Part shown: positions 1-11,039 of the stretch, one piece after another
Numbering within the stretch: position 1 is the stretch's first letter
How the letters are laid out: every line of letters begins with the position of its first letter
Assembly: GCA_946811185.2 (NCBI GenBank)
Contig: OX328107.1
Location: 25,627,587-25,691,586, forward strand
Length of the DNA stretch: 64,000 bases
Reading direction: 5' to 3'
DNA from: Hippopus hippopus
Taxonomy: Eukaryota > Mollusca > Bivalvia > Cardiida > Cardiidae
Made by a program: the position numbers and the translations under genes
The notes under the pieces: model-generated
What the model saw: only the letters and a program-made list of their open reading frames with translations
Databases searched by the model: none
Told to the model about the DNA's origin: nothing

Positions 1-236
1 CTTGAACTGTTTACTAGATGATAAGATGACACTTGTCAAAATTGAGAGCATTACCAGAGGACAAATTGAATGTGGCTAAAACAATACAATTCATCAATGA
101 AAGTCTGACCTTGGATCTAAACTGTCTGATAAGGAGATATTTTTCCTAAAAAAACCTTTTTGAAATACATGTAGCAATATTTGGGTTTTTACCATTGGCT
201 TGAAAGTTTTGTTTAACTTAACTAGCAGGTTAAGTG

Positions 237-455
237 TTAACCCTTTTAGTGCCTTTCACAACTATAGTAACTGTTGCCTTTGTTGCCAATGTAGATCAAG
301 ATTAGGCTGCACAAAATGTGCAGCCTGATCTTTGATCTGTACTGTCTACTTTGCTTAAACACTCTAGACTAGAGCAACACTGAAGTTGTGATTATATTGG
401 TCTTATTTCTATACAGAAAATATATCTTGGGTTTTTTCAGCACTTTAAGGGTTAA
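237..455 (+). repeat. TTAA MITE family 2 (AGTGCC ends, AGATCAAGATTA foldback)
   Basis: TTAA-CCCTTTTAGTGCC at the left and CAGCACTTTAAGGG-TTAA at the right. The core is an inverted repeat around GCACAAAATGTGC. TTAA and CCC..GGG ends again suggest a piggyBac-type origin. Confidence 0.75.
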
Positions 456-961
456 CTTTTCACAATGTTTTCTGATTTGCTAGCTTGGCATTTGAAATAT
501 CAGACAAATGTCAGACAATGTACGAATCCAAGGTTAGATAGCACTTTCAGATCCTTTTGACCCTAATTTACTGTGTCTGTACTCTGCAGAAACACACAAT
601 ATGTAAAACTTTTGTATGGCCATTTTACATGGCAACATTACATTAGCATTAAATGAATTTTTCATTACCTACTTTTTATGAAACAACACATGATGCTATG
701 TCTACAAAAAGCAAAAGGTTTAAACCTTTACAAAAGACAAAATTTTTTACTCATTCATAGTGAAGGCATCTCCAGACACAAAAAAATGTAACTAAAATGA
801 TGGAAGTTACTACTTGAAAATGATAGAAGAAGCTAGTTACCAGCATTTTCATGTATTTCCACAATGTTTTCAAAGACTTTTTTCTTCAGGGTTGTTGTGG
901 CACGTGATCGTTTTGAACCGATTCAAATTGAAAGCATTCCATCCAAGCAACATCAATGTTA

Positions 962-1164
962 TTAACCCTTTACCAAACAATCTTGTGCTTTTACAAACCA
1001 GACGTAAAAAGCTTTTGAAAATTTTGTGGAAAAGGGGGAAAATGCTGTAAACAGCTTTTTTGTCTTTTCCGACAATGTTTCCTACCCTTTAAAAGATATG
1101 TATCATTACTCAAGCCACACTAAATTTGTCGTCTGTAAGTGCATTGAAATTGAAAAAGTCTTAA
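962..1164 (-). repeat. Family 1 MITE, reverse copy fused to the next
   Basis: Starts TTAACCCTTTACCAAACAAT and shares the boundary TTAA at 1161 with the copy at 1161-1388, so the two stand head to head. Confidence 0.75.
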
Positions 1165-1388
1165 CTCTTTAGCACATGGCAAAATTACGACTTTTCCAAA
1201 TTGAAAGCATTTGCAGACAACAAAATAATTGTGACTCATAAATAGAAATTCACCTTTAAACAGGCAAAAAACATTGTGGAAAAAGGAGAAAATGCTGGTT
1301 ACCAGCATTTTCTCCTTTTCCTACAATGTTTTCAAAAGCCCTTTTCCTCAGGGTCGTTAAAAGTCGGAATTGTGTGGTGAAGGCTTAA
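1161..1388 (+). repeat. Palindromic TTAA MITE (family 1)
   Basis: Full-length copy. TTAA-CTCTTT at the left, centre GAAAATGCTGGTTACCAGCA, end GGTGAAGGC-TTAA. Family 1 is about 230 bp with CCCTTTACC..GGTAAAGGG ends inside TTAA and a long central palindrome. There is no coding sequence. Confidence 0.8.
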
Positions 1389-3011
1389 ATTTTTTCTTTT
1401 GGTAGAGTTAAACATACATGCTTTGTTTGTTTGCAGTCGACCTTTGTGGTAGTACAGATAACTGTCCCCAAAGGGGATGTTACTTTTTGACTGGTTGCTT
1501 CTGGGTACAGACGATCAAGACAAAATCAGTTGAAAGCTCCGCACAGATTTTGTGCCAAAGTTTGAACACTCATAATTTCGCAAATAGAGCACAAAACTAG
1601 GATTTATGCATACCTGTTGCTTGCATATTTAATAACCCTTCATTTGACATACAAATATTTTCAATTTAAACGCTGAACATAAGAGAAAACCGTGCATTTC
1701 ATCTGTTACTCAAGTTGTTTACGTTCCTGAAAACACTCAAAATGGCCGCAATGCACGATAAATTTCGTCAGTGTTTATTCCGAGATTTACATATTATAAA
1801 CGACTTCTTCAAGCTCTTTAAATAATGAAAGGTTTAATAATTTGTCTTTGGTAATGTTTGTAACTAAAAGTTAGTTGCACTTTGCTGCAATACAGATTAA
1901 ACAAACGAAAAGTCACTATACCGCTCCATCTTTGCTACCAGAAAATTCACGATGCACTTGAGACAGTACGGTGCACAGTAAATGTCCAAATGTGAAAAAA
2001 ATCACCGTAGCGTCTCATTATTAAGACTAACCTTTGTGGAAACAAATACATGTAAACTGACATTCAAGTCTGCAAAAAAAACATGTAATTGTTATTCCAA
2101 GGTTCAGACTGTTCAAGTCAGAATGTCTTACAGAATGTTAGCAGTCCAAGATCAGACTATGAATCATGGTTTACACCAATCACAAATCCAAACTGGAGTT
2201 CTTTCATTTCTTGTCCAGTGAGCAGAATTCTAGCTGCAGGTCAAGAAATTTATGGGATTCCTATATGATCCTGGAAAAGGAACAAGGATATCAATACTCT
2301 TGGGGCTTTGACTAATCAAATAGATTGACGTTCTTCACGATCTCCGACTTCAAGTTCAGCAAGACGAACAGAATTAGGTTTACCATATTGTCTCAAAAGT
2401 CCAAAAAGAAAGGGACGATTTTTTTAAAACATTATTTTTTCCTAGAATTAGATCTAAATCAATTACCAGACCAACCAAATATATATAAAAATGTACAGTA
2501 AACAAGTTCGCTGAAAAAATAGGATATATTCAAACTCTGGCTCATCTGATTTTCGCGCCCAATGCTGATTTTCGTTCAATCCTCCTTTTTGAAGAGCTCC
2601 TTAAAACTTATACATGTGTATAGTGCGGTTTCTTACGCCACAAATATCTCGACGAAGGTCCTAGATGGGAGTATTTACAATACCTACAATCAGTGTTTCA
2701 GAATGAAAAATTTAGCTATGAAAAGGTAATCGAAAAAGATAAGATTTTTCCACGGTTACAAACTACAGTTAAAATCATTTTATTAGAACAATGGCCTCGC
2801 AGCTCTACACAACTCTTTGCGTCAGTGCATTTTGCAGTTTTCATGTCAGAAATTAAGATCGAGAAGCATTTTATTTGTATACCTGATTCGAGGTTTCTAA
2901 AAAAATTTCAATCAGCAAGTATTGACATTTTGCGCCACCTCCCCTCGACTGCCACGAAATACTTCGCTCGCGGTATTTCGTGCATTCATCAGCGTCTGCG
3001 CTTACGATCAT

Positions 3012-3079
3012 GCCGAGCCCGATAGCGCAGTCGGTATCGTACAGGACTTGGGGTCGCTAGTACGAATCCCCAGCTCGGC
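3012..3079 (+). repeat. tRNA-like segment, probably a SINE head
   Basis: GCCGAGC at the start pairs with GCTCGGC at the end as a 7-bp acceptor stem, and GATA..TATC forms a D stem around GCGCAGTCGG. The T-arm is broken by about 8 extra bases, so this is a SINE head or tRNA pseudogene, not a working tRNA. The same GCCGAGC start is seen at 40502-40508. Confidence 0.55.
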
Positions 3080-3139
3080 CAAATTCTTTCCGAGGATTGA
3101 AGATAATCAATGCAAGAAGATCCATTCATCTCTCACCGC

Positions 3140-3345
3140 AGTCCGTGCAGGCTGACCTGGGCCGAAACTTTTTGCTGTTGGTAAATTTTCTGCAGCACAA
3201 AGGACCAGTGTTCCTTATCATCAAGTCGGTTGTTAGGCTATGTATAATCTGGATTTTATGGATCCATATTACTATGTTGACTTGCCTGGTATCATGCATT
3301 ACGGAGATGCATTAAGAACCCTTTTGCCAGAGCATGGCTGAAATA
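3140..3345 (+). repeat. Family 3 MITE, 5'-truncated
   Basis: Begins inside the core (CAGTCCGTGCAGGCTGACCT) and ends CCAGAGCATGGCTGA. It is fused to the tRNA-like segment at 3012. Confidence 0.6.
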
Positions 3346-4507
3346 TATTTGGCGCTGAAAAGTTTTATTTAAAAAAAAAAAAAAAAAATAGACTCTCTAA
3401 TCAAGTCTGTTTATGGACGAGTCCTTGTTCCGGACATATAACCAGAGTCCGCAGACATTAGTGTTTATGGTCAAAGAAGCTTGGATATTCCGTCATGTTG
3501 ATGCTGGTGCTGGTGCAGGGATATGGTAGTTATTGTATAGCAAGGTTTGCCGATACGCTGCTAAACGCGACCACCGATGTTCTTCGCAAAGAATGTAGGC
3601 GAAGATCGGACTGCACAAGTCTACATTCTTCGTAATTAACAAGAGAGACATCGGCCGCTCACATCAGCGGTTGCGGGTTCGTATCCCGTGATGAGCGTGG
3701 TCAACTTTTGGAATGAAACACGCCATGGCGTGAGCACTGGTTAATGTTTCCAGGTAAGCTAGATCTATTGATGTAAGTTAGAGAGTCGGTGTGAAATAGA
3801 TATGTTTAACTCATTATACAAAACGATAAAATTTTGGACTGGACCAAATCGAAAGCACCAAAAAGATTCTAGAGCGACCTGGCAACTTTTAACCTGGTTT
3901 TAGATCTCATTTTTTCTGCCAGCCACTAACAAATGGGCCGACCGTACCATAACAGATTGCCATATTCACAATAATTTACATACATTTTATTGGTATGAAT
4001 TAGATTTAAATGTATTTTAACACGCGCAGTTTTGGCAGCTATACTAGGGTCTCGAACTGATGGATATAAGAGATTTTAGAGTGAATCAGTGACCTTTTCA
4101 GGACACAACGGAGATATCTATCTAAACTTTGATTTAGAATTCGGTCACATGCATGTAACTAACGAATTGTGTACAGTAGCTTGTACCCATTGTATACCAA
4201 ATAACAAACCGAGCCCTTCACCTTTTCGTCACGAATAGATATAGCACAGTTCGGGTTGAAGCTAGTGTATCGTTGGCTTGAATCCACAGATCGGCCAGTT
4301 TTTTTTTTTTTTTGCCAATGATTGATGATTGCCATTGCAATATCAACGGATCATTGTTTCGGCTAAGGTTTGTGGTAAAGCAGCCAGCGACTTGGGTAGA
4401 ATATTGTGGGAAATACTGGTAAAAAGAATTCCAGAAAAACATGGACAAATGCCCTGACCGCCACGCCATAACTGAAAACGGAGTAAAATACCACCGGGAC
4501 CTCATAT

Positions 4508-4763
4508 ATGAGCAATGCTCTGTGAAAAGGGGTTTTAATGCATCTGCAAAAAGTACCGACACTGGTCAGCCTGAGCAGTCCGCTGACCTGGGTCAAAACT
4601 TTTTGCAATTGGTCAATTTTCCGCATGTCAAAGGACCATTCTACCTCATGATTCAGTCAGTTGTTACACAAAATGGTTTTTACAGATCCATAATTATGAG
4701 ATAATTTTCTTGGCATAATGCATCACGGAGATTTATTAAAATCCCTTTTTCCCAGAGCATGAC
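4508..4763 (+). repeat. Family 3 MITE
   Basis: TGAGCAATGCTCTG start, AGAGCATGACTC end, with the CTGAGCAGTCCGCTGACCTG core. Confidence 0.72.
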
Positions 4764-4798
4764 TCCCCTTTTGCCAGATTGCCGCTCAATAATTGGCT

Positions 4799-5050
4799 TG
4801 CATCATGCGAAAAGGGGCATTCGAACATTTGCGTAAAGTGTCGTCTCGGGTCAGCCTGCGCAGTCCGCGCAGGCTAATCCGAGACGGCACTTTAGACTAC
4901 ATTAGATTTTGTTCTTCAGTAGACTTGCGCAAAACAGAAAATTACCTAAAAACGGAAAGTGTCGTTTCGGATTAGTCTGCGCGGATTGCGCAGGCTGATC
5001 CGAGACGACACTTTACGCAAATGTCCGAATGCCCCTTATCGCGTGTTGCA
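4799..5050. repeat. MITE family 4: two hairpins forming one inverted repeat
   Basis: About 252 bp. Each half has GGGGCATTCG, ACATTTGCGTAAAGTGTCGT and a CCTGCGCA..TGCGCAGG hairpin; the second half is the reverse complement of the first. The halves are about 120 bp with a short AT-rich spacer. Non-coding. Confidence 0.75.
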
Positions 5051-5495
5051 GACCGTATACGTATATGCACTGTATTGAGTCTCTAAAACTATACAAACAT
5101 ACTGTACGTAACGTTAGTCAGTTTTGTACAGGGTTACCTCATCGTCCTCCCAAAGCAAACCTGCAATAGACGACTTCAAAATTATCCTTGTAAATACGAA
5201 TCGTCAACATGAAATACTGTACCTCAAAGTAAGTGGAAACATTGTGGTAGAAGCTGAAATTTTTCGAAGTACCAAACATATCCCTTTTGTCATTTTTTTT
5301 TATATATATATATAATGGACATCTAGTATACAAGACAAAAGAAAAAGTCGTCGGCAAATAAAAATGTGTTAAACGGGTTAATTCGTCCAATCGAGATGAC
5401 ATTCCATCTGCTAGGTTGACATGACATAACATAACCTTGTTTGGTTTGACTGACCGACATTTGTTGTTATCGTGACTTGTTATTATTTGTTATTA

Positions 5496-5634
5496 TCTGG
5501 TAACCAGCATTTTCTCCTTTTCCCACAATGTTTTCTACCATACTGAACACAATTCAATCATTTGAGCCACATTTAAATTGTCGTCTGCAAATGCTTTCAA
5601 TTTGGACAAGTCTACATTTTTGTCGTGCGGTTAT
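5496..5634 (-). repeat. Family 1 MITE, half copy
   Basis: Begins at the central CTGGTAACCAGC and runs through the GACAAGTCTA and GTCGTCTGCAAATGC blocks. The other half is missing. Confidence 0.7.
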
Positions 5635-6116
5635 GAGTTACGATTTAAATTATGCAACAGATCTTAAAAAAAAAAAACCTGCCAGACACATGACCTGTTG
5701 CGCTAATAACAGCCACCGAGGGCAAAAGCCAATACAATGGCAGAACCTTTATCCCTTTACCAGACGAGGTTATGTTTCACTGCCCTGAAAAGAAGGCTTC
5801 TTAAAACATTGAAATTTGGAAATAGAGAAAACAGCTCATAACAGCTTCGACACTGTTTTCGAAATTCAAAAATAAAAACGAAGCTCTCTAGTTATTTGAG
5901 CAATATATTTGTTGCTACAAATGGTTTCTATACGGGCCACTAACAGGCACAAAATTTTGTCATCTGATAAAGAGTCAAAATCAATACGTCTATCTGGATG
6001 CTTCGTAGAAGACAACGTTCGCCGAGAACATGCTTTATTGATTTAATGCGCACGGAGTAACTTATTTTCTCATCCCATCAGGAAAACGGGGAAAAATCTT
6101 GAAGAAAAATGTTTAC

Positions 6117-6235
6117 CTCAATTTTGCAATCCGAAATTTATCCTCTGTAATTTGTGCCCACGATCCGCCTATGGAGTCCCTGCACATTTCATATCCAAAA
6201 CGCCGAGTATCAAGCTCGACTCCTTCATTTGCCAT
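6117..6235 (-). CDS. CHK: Choline/ethanolamine kinase, N-terminal coding exon (partial)
   Basis: Choline kinase phosphorylates choline, the first step of CDP-choline phosphatidylcholine synthesis in the cytosol. The exon gives 39 residues plus two bases and then a GTAAAC donor. From the Cys onward, CRDSIGGSWAQITEDKFRI keeps the exact spacing of the vertebrate C-K-E-F-L-P-G-A-W...E-D-E-F-x-I segment, and the split AG plus a following G would give the family's R-G-G. The start was set at the ATG of MANEGVELD, which has G at -3 and +4; the frame stays open upstream to an ATG at 6358. The ATP and choline-binding parts (HNDxxxGN, IDFE) are not in the window, or I could not find them between 1 and 6116. 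The match is short, so moderate confidence. Confidence 0.62.
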
Positions 6236-6498
6236 TGCTGTCCGTTTACCGGTATCAACTTTTAAAATGATATTTTTAACGAATGAAAGCAGTCGCGTGA
6301 TGAGTGACACTGACTGATAACGTTTTTCTATCTCCATGGCAAGTTTTAACGGATACATTTCTAATGTTTGTACAAAGTCTATCTTGAAATTGTGTCAAAA
6401 ATTATCTTTTGGTAACGTGTGTGTACAATATTACTCGGCTAAAGATACAAAGTGCCGCAGGGAAAAATTTAATATGTAAATAGATAGGCGGGGCTTAC

Positions 6499-6645
6499 TG
6501 GCTTCCGAATCAGCTCTGTTATATCAACGAAAGCACCGTCAGTGTTGACGAGAACCAGTCCATGTGGCGTATTTCCAAAAATAACCGATTGGATTTCCAG
6601 ATATGATCGTAGGTTTTGGACCGTGTGATGCAATCGATCTGATAG
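6499..6645 (-). other. Exon-like open stretch upstream of the kinase exon
   Basis: A 49-codon open frame ends at a good donor (CCA then GTAAGC), with possible acceptors (ATAG or ATCAG) near its 5' end. Its translation (FGNTPHGLVLVNTDGAFVD, then ITELIRKP) has protein-like composition, but I do not recognise it. It could be an upstream exon of the kinase gene or a transposon remnant. Confidence 0.25.
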
Positions 6646-6737
6646 CTATCGTAAGACATTGTTCAAACTGTAGTACTATGTTCCAAGTTCAACACAGCCA
6701 TACCAGTTTGTACACCGGTTCGTTGAATGGGATCTTC

Positions 6738-6830
6738 ATGGCTCGGTGGTTAGGCTAATGTGTTGAATCTGTGCACATCCTCGGTGCAGGGTTTTCCATG
6801 GTCCAGAGTGTCTTTGGTTAGATCTATTTT
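6738..6830 (+). repeat. Possible tRNA-like SINE head
   Basis: GGCTCGGTGGTTAGGCTAAT resembles box A; the box B region (CAGGGTTTTCCATG) is degenerate. Confidence 0.3.
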
Positions 6831-7325
6831 AGCACTTTAAGGTTCCAGCCTTATTCTGGTTAAACACAGGAAACACATTAATTAGTGAGTTCAGGCCGTG
6901 ATTTGTTTGAAATTATGTTGAAAGCGGCATAAAAACCACCCAGTTACCTTATTCAAATTACCATCAGAGCGACATACAAACAAAACGGACTTTTTCAGTC
7001 GATAAAGAATATTCAAACTATAGCCATGCCAATGCTGCTTTCGGTCAAAATGTCTCACTATCGCACGACTGACAGTGATCTTCACCGGCCGCAATAAGAA
7101 CCAAAGTCGTTTCTAGTTGATTTTATTTGCGCATTTCATGCTGTCGATCAGAAAAAAAAATGATCCCTTACACATTTTCATTGTGTAAAGGATCGCTATT
7201 TAAGAAAGTTTAAGCGTTTTCGAAAAAAAAAAAAAAAAAAATGTCTTGGTGCAGGAAAAATCAAAAATATAGACGTAAATCAGATTAATAAGAAATACCG
7301 ACAGTTGTAAACCTCGTAAACTTAC

Positions 7326-7341
7326 CCCCCCCCCCCCCCCC
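7326..7341 (+). repeat. Poly(C) run
   Basis: An uninterrupted C run followed by an A-rich run. A poly(G) run lies at about 8300-8312. Confidence 0.85.
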
Positions 7342-8893
7342 ACAAAAAAAAAAATATTTACCAGGGAGGCAACTATTGAAAAAGAAACATCCGTTATGAA
7401 ACATGTAAGTCTCCCTTAGGGAGCGTGTTTTAACGCTTAGGCTGCTAAGCGCGACGCGAGGACCATTTGTGGACAATATAGATCTATCAGACGTCGGAGC
7501 TCTGCTAAGGATTATCGATGACCACGATTTTTCTCGTCATTCCGATGATAGCCGTATTTGTCTTTCTACCAGACGGCTGTATGACATCATTCATTTTGGA
7601 AGCATTTGCAGATGACCAAATAACCATGGCTTAAGTGATAGAATGGTCGACACATTGTGGTAAAAGGATAAAATGATGGTTATCCATTAGTCTTTTCAGT
7701 AGTCTTTTATTTCTGGATGGTAAAAAACACGTAATTGTCCAGTAAAATCTTTTGAAAAAAACCTCTTAGGATTTGTTTTGTTTTAATATATTTGTAGTTA
7801 TACTCCACTTTCAACGGGATTTCATTTAAAACAGGGCGGCAGCTCAACTGCCCAGGTTTTCCTTGATTATACCTCAGTACAGGACTGGGGGTTCTGCCCT
7901 GTCTTGATCATGGACACTTCTACTGGCGTGAAGAACACCGTCAGCAGGGATCGAACAAGGAGCTTTTAACTTCAAATCCAACGCCTTGAACAGCTCTGAG
8001 TTACGGAATGTCTCTCTCCCCAATAACACGATGAACATGTCCATAATAACGATTAATATTACTGAAAGAAATCAAACTAGTATTAGTCATAAATACAAAG
8101 AAACGGTTCTTTGTTGTTCTTTGTAGATGTTAACATCAAGTTGTCTTGTACACCAGTCTCAACTTTTACTTATTTCAACCTATCCCCCCCCCACCCCCAT
8201 GTCCTTAAAAGTCGATATCATGTCACTTGTTTATACACAAACAATCCAAAACAAAAACTCGGAACAGGTATAAAACAAATTTTGTTTAACCCTCATCAAG
8301 GGGGGGGGGGGGCAATTACCTTTACCCTGTCGATTTCGTCATGTTCATTTACTCCACACCCTGGATGATTGGCTGCTTCTCTCTACACAGGAAATATTCA
8401 CCATTCAGCAAAACTCGGGTGATCGCGTCCATCGGCAGGTGTCAGACCACTATTTTTGCCATATTGAAAATAGAGTGAAATCGGCCATCTTTAAAGCTTC
8501 ACAGATAGCTTTATGGCTAAACTATGGCTTCTCCGTCTCTTATTCTCAAAAGCATCACCATACGCCTGCATAAAAATTACAAAAAAAAAAAAGATGTCAT
8601 TCGATTGCGTTTTTCGCTAAATCCCAACCAACACAGGCATCCTAAACTTTGTCCTCTCAAAAAACACCTGTTCACGGCCATGACCCCAATTTTTGGTTCC
8701 TCCAGTAACAAAAAATTGTCCATTCAATATACAATAAAAACACATCTAAGTTGTCCCCCACTGCCCAAATTTGAAGTAAATCTGGTCTATATACCACCAA
8801 GCCCTCTCAGCTTCATGAACAGTGCAACAAAAGTGCTACTGCAAAGTTTCACATGGGACTACTTTTGATACTTCGACCCAGAAAAAAAACGTA

Positions 8894-9110
8894 TCGATTC
8901 AGGTCAGCCTACACAGTCCGCGCAGGCTGATCTGTGTCAAAACATTTTGCTTTTCGTAAATTTTCTGCATGTCCAAGGACCATTCTGCCTCAGGATTCAG
9001 TGGGTTGTTAAACAAAAATGATTTTATGGATTCATAATTATGTGATGACTTGCTTGGTACAATGTATCGCGGAGATGTATTAAAATCGCTTTTTCCAGAA
9101 TATGGCTAAT
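8894..9110 (+). repeat. Family 3 MITE
   Basis: Core AGGTCAGCCTACACAGTCCG and right end TCCAGAATATGGCT. The left end is lost. Confidence 0.62.
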
Positions 9111-9189
9111 ATAAACCAGAATTCTTTCGACGGCTGAAAATACAATCCACTAACACTTAGAAGGACTTTTATTTCATATCCTTGATTAA

Positions 9190-9303
9190 AAAACCGAACG
9201 GTATAGGTCCAAGATAAGACTGAACATTCTGTACAGTCTGATCTTGATCCAGACCGTCCGCGCCAGGCCCCCGTTTTCGCCTATGCCGCTGAAATGGTTA
9301 AGT
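9190..9303 (+). repeat. Family 2 MITE fragment
   Basis: Block GTACAGTCTGATCTTGATCC at 9230 is the right half of the family 2 core. Confidence 0.5.
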
Positions 9304-9750
9304 GCCAAACATGGGCTTTAAAAATAGAGGACTGCCCAGATCACGATCTCATGCAGTATGATCTTGACGTAATGCCTAACGCTAGCCTGGGTTCCAGTCC
9401 CTTCATTTTTTTTCTTTTCTATCATTTGGACGTTAACGAAGCGATAAATAGGTAAGCTATGTCAAAGATGGCGATTAAGAAAGCGTGATACGAGGTAATT
9501 AAGAAATTATTACCGCCTGGACCCAGGCTAGCCTAACGCGAAAGCCACCGTTTTCTCCAATGGCTCTGAAAAGATTTTTTTTTCCGCAAATGCTTTGAGT
9601 TTGGAAAAAATTAAAATTTTGCTGTCCAATAAAGCGGTTAGTAGTTTTCAAGATTGCAAATAGATGTTTAATATTTTCTGTAAGTACTAGATATTGACAG
9701 GTTAAACCGAAGGATACTTGGCCTTGTAGTATTTCTAAAATGATTTCCAT

Positions 9751-9995
9751 ATGAGTCATGTCCTGTGAAAAGGGAGTTTATTGTATCTGCAAAGAGTATC
9801 GACCCAGGTCAGCCTGCGCAGGCCGCGCTGGCTGACCTTAGTCGAAACTTTTTGCTTTTTTAAAATTTTCTGCATGTTCAGGAACCAGTAAACCTCACGA
9901 TTCAATCGATTGTAAGACAAATCGCATTTTATGGATTCATAATTATGTGATGACTTGCTTCACGGAGACGCATTAAACATCTTTTTGCCAGAGGG
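9751..9995 (+). repeat. Family 3 MITE
   Basis: TGAGTCATGTCCTGTGAAAA start, core CAGCCTGCGCAGGCCGCGCT, end TTTTTGCCAGAGG. Confidence 0.65.
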
Positions 9996-10121
9996 TGTTT
10001 CATATGTATCTAAAACACTGTTGAAAAAGCGAGACTTGTCAGAACTGAAAGCATTTTGCAGACGACATATTAAATACTGAAAACTTATAATAAATGCGCG
10101 CGTCCAATTTATACAAAATGT

Positions 10122-10352
10122 GTTAACATTTTTATAAACGACAAAATTTCAGAGTTGTCCAAATTCAAACTATTTGCAGACAACAAATTAAATGTGTCTC
10201 AAGTGATATAATATTTCTTTGAAAAAATAGAAAATATGGAGGGAAAAGGAGAAAATGCTGGTTACCAGCATTTTTCTCCTTTTGCCTCCATGTTTTTAAA
10301 AGCTGGTTTGTCTCGGATCGCTAAAACACGGGATTGTTTCGTATATGGGTAA
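10122..10352 (+). repeat. Family 1 MITE
   Basis: Centre GAAAATGCTGGTTACCAGCA at 10250, with the flanking GTCCAAATTCAAACT block. The ends are diverged. Confidence 0.7.
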
Positions 10353-10840
10353 TCTTTTCAACACCATAGGCCAAAGCAGAAAGTTTTGTGGGCGGCCGCT
10401 GAAAGATCAAAATCAGACGGCACAAAACGTGCAGTCATATCTTGGATATACTAGTATACCATTCGCTTATCTAGTCAAGCCTACTTTATGAAAATCTTTC
10501 TGAGCCTCAGTGGTTTGCAATTTTAGAAATCAAAAAGGGTCGAATTTGTATACTCGTATTTGGCACTGAAAGAGTTAAAAGGGAGTTTTTCCGAGTATAA
10601 TCTCGTCGAACTTAAAAAGATCACAGAATTAAAACAGTTGAGAGCTGGCAAATCGTCAGTAAAGAACAAAGAAAAAGCTAAGAAAAAAATATAGGGGAAA
10701 AAGTTTTTAAAGGTATTTTCCGTAATGGACAATGTAGCCTTTTTAGGTGTTTTTAAATTTTGCGCCAGAGTGTCATAAAGACTTGAATGAATGTTACATG
10801 ATCAATAATACGCGTCGATTTTGAGGATTCCTATTAAATC

Positions 10841-11039
10841 AGGGCCCGAATTCACCAACCGTTTTTAGAACATTCTCAGAACATTCAATCTTAATCTCCA
10901 AAATTCAGGTTCCTAAAATTTCGAAGTAACACAACTTCTGATTGGCTAAACCATTTTAGTTTGGCCAAACAGAAGTTGTGTTACTTTCAAGTTTAGAAAA
11001 TCTTGGAGAAAAAGACTAAAAACGTTCTTAAAGGGGACC
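10841..11039. repeat. Foldback MITE with AGGGCCCGAATTC start
   Basis: The arms contain AAGTAACACAACTTCTGATT and its near complement CAGAAGTTGTGTTACTT. The outer parts TTTTTAGAAC and GTTCTTAAAG also pair. No coding capacity. Confidence 0.65.

Larger units (their letters stand above)
1..6116. other. Left interval, no complete gene seen
   Basis: Holds MITEs of families 1-4, a tRNA-like segment at 3012, a possible SINE at 3540-3710 and an A/T run at 3370. The remaining exons of the choline kinase gene, if present here, could not be recognised. Other open frames are repeat translations. Confidence 0.5.

Noticed and set aside
2344..2405. Minus frame reading GLLRQYGKPNSV..., considered as a choline kinase exon because of LLRxYG
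   Set aside because: The flanking residues do not fit the family (no GGLSN block, no splice sites in phase).
3012..3079. Working tRNA gene
   Set aside because: The acceptor and D stems pair, but the T-arm has an insertion of about 8 bases and no clear anticodon arm.
4218..4704. Overlapping open frames of 87-114 codons on both strands
   Set aside because: They lie in a SINE-like body and a family 3 MITE; the translations have no protein motif.
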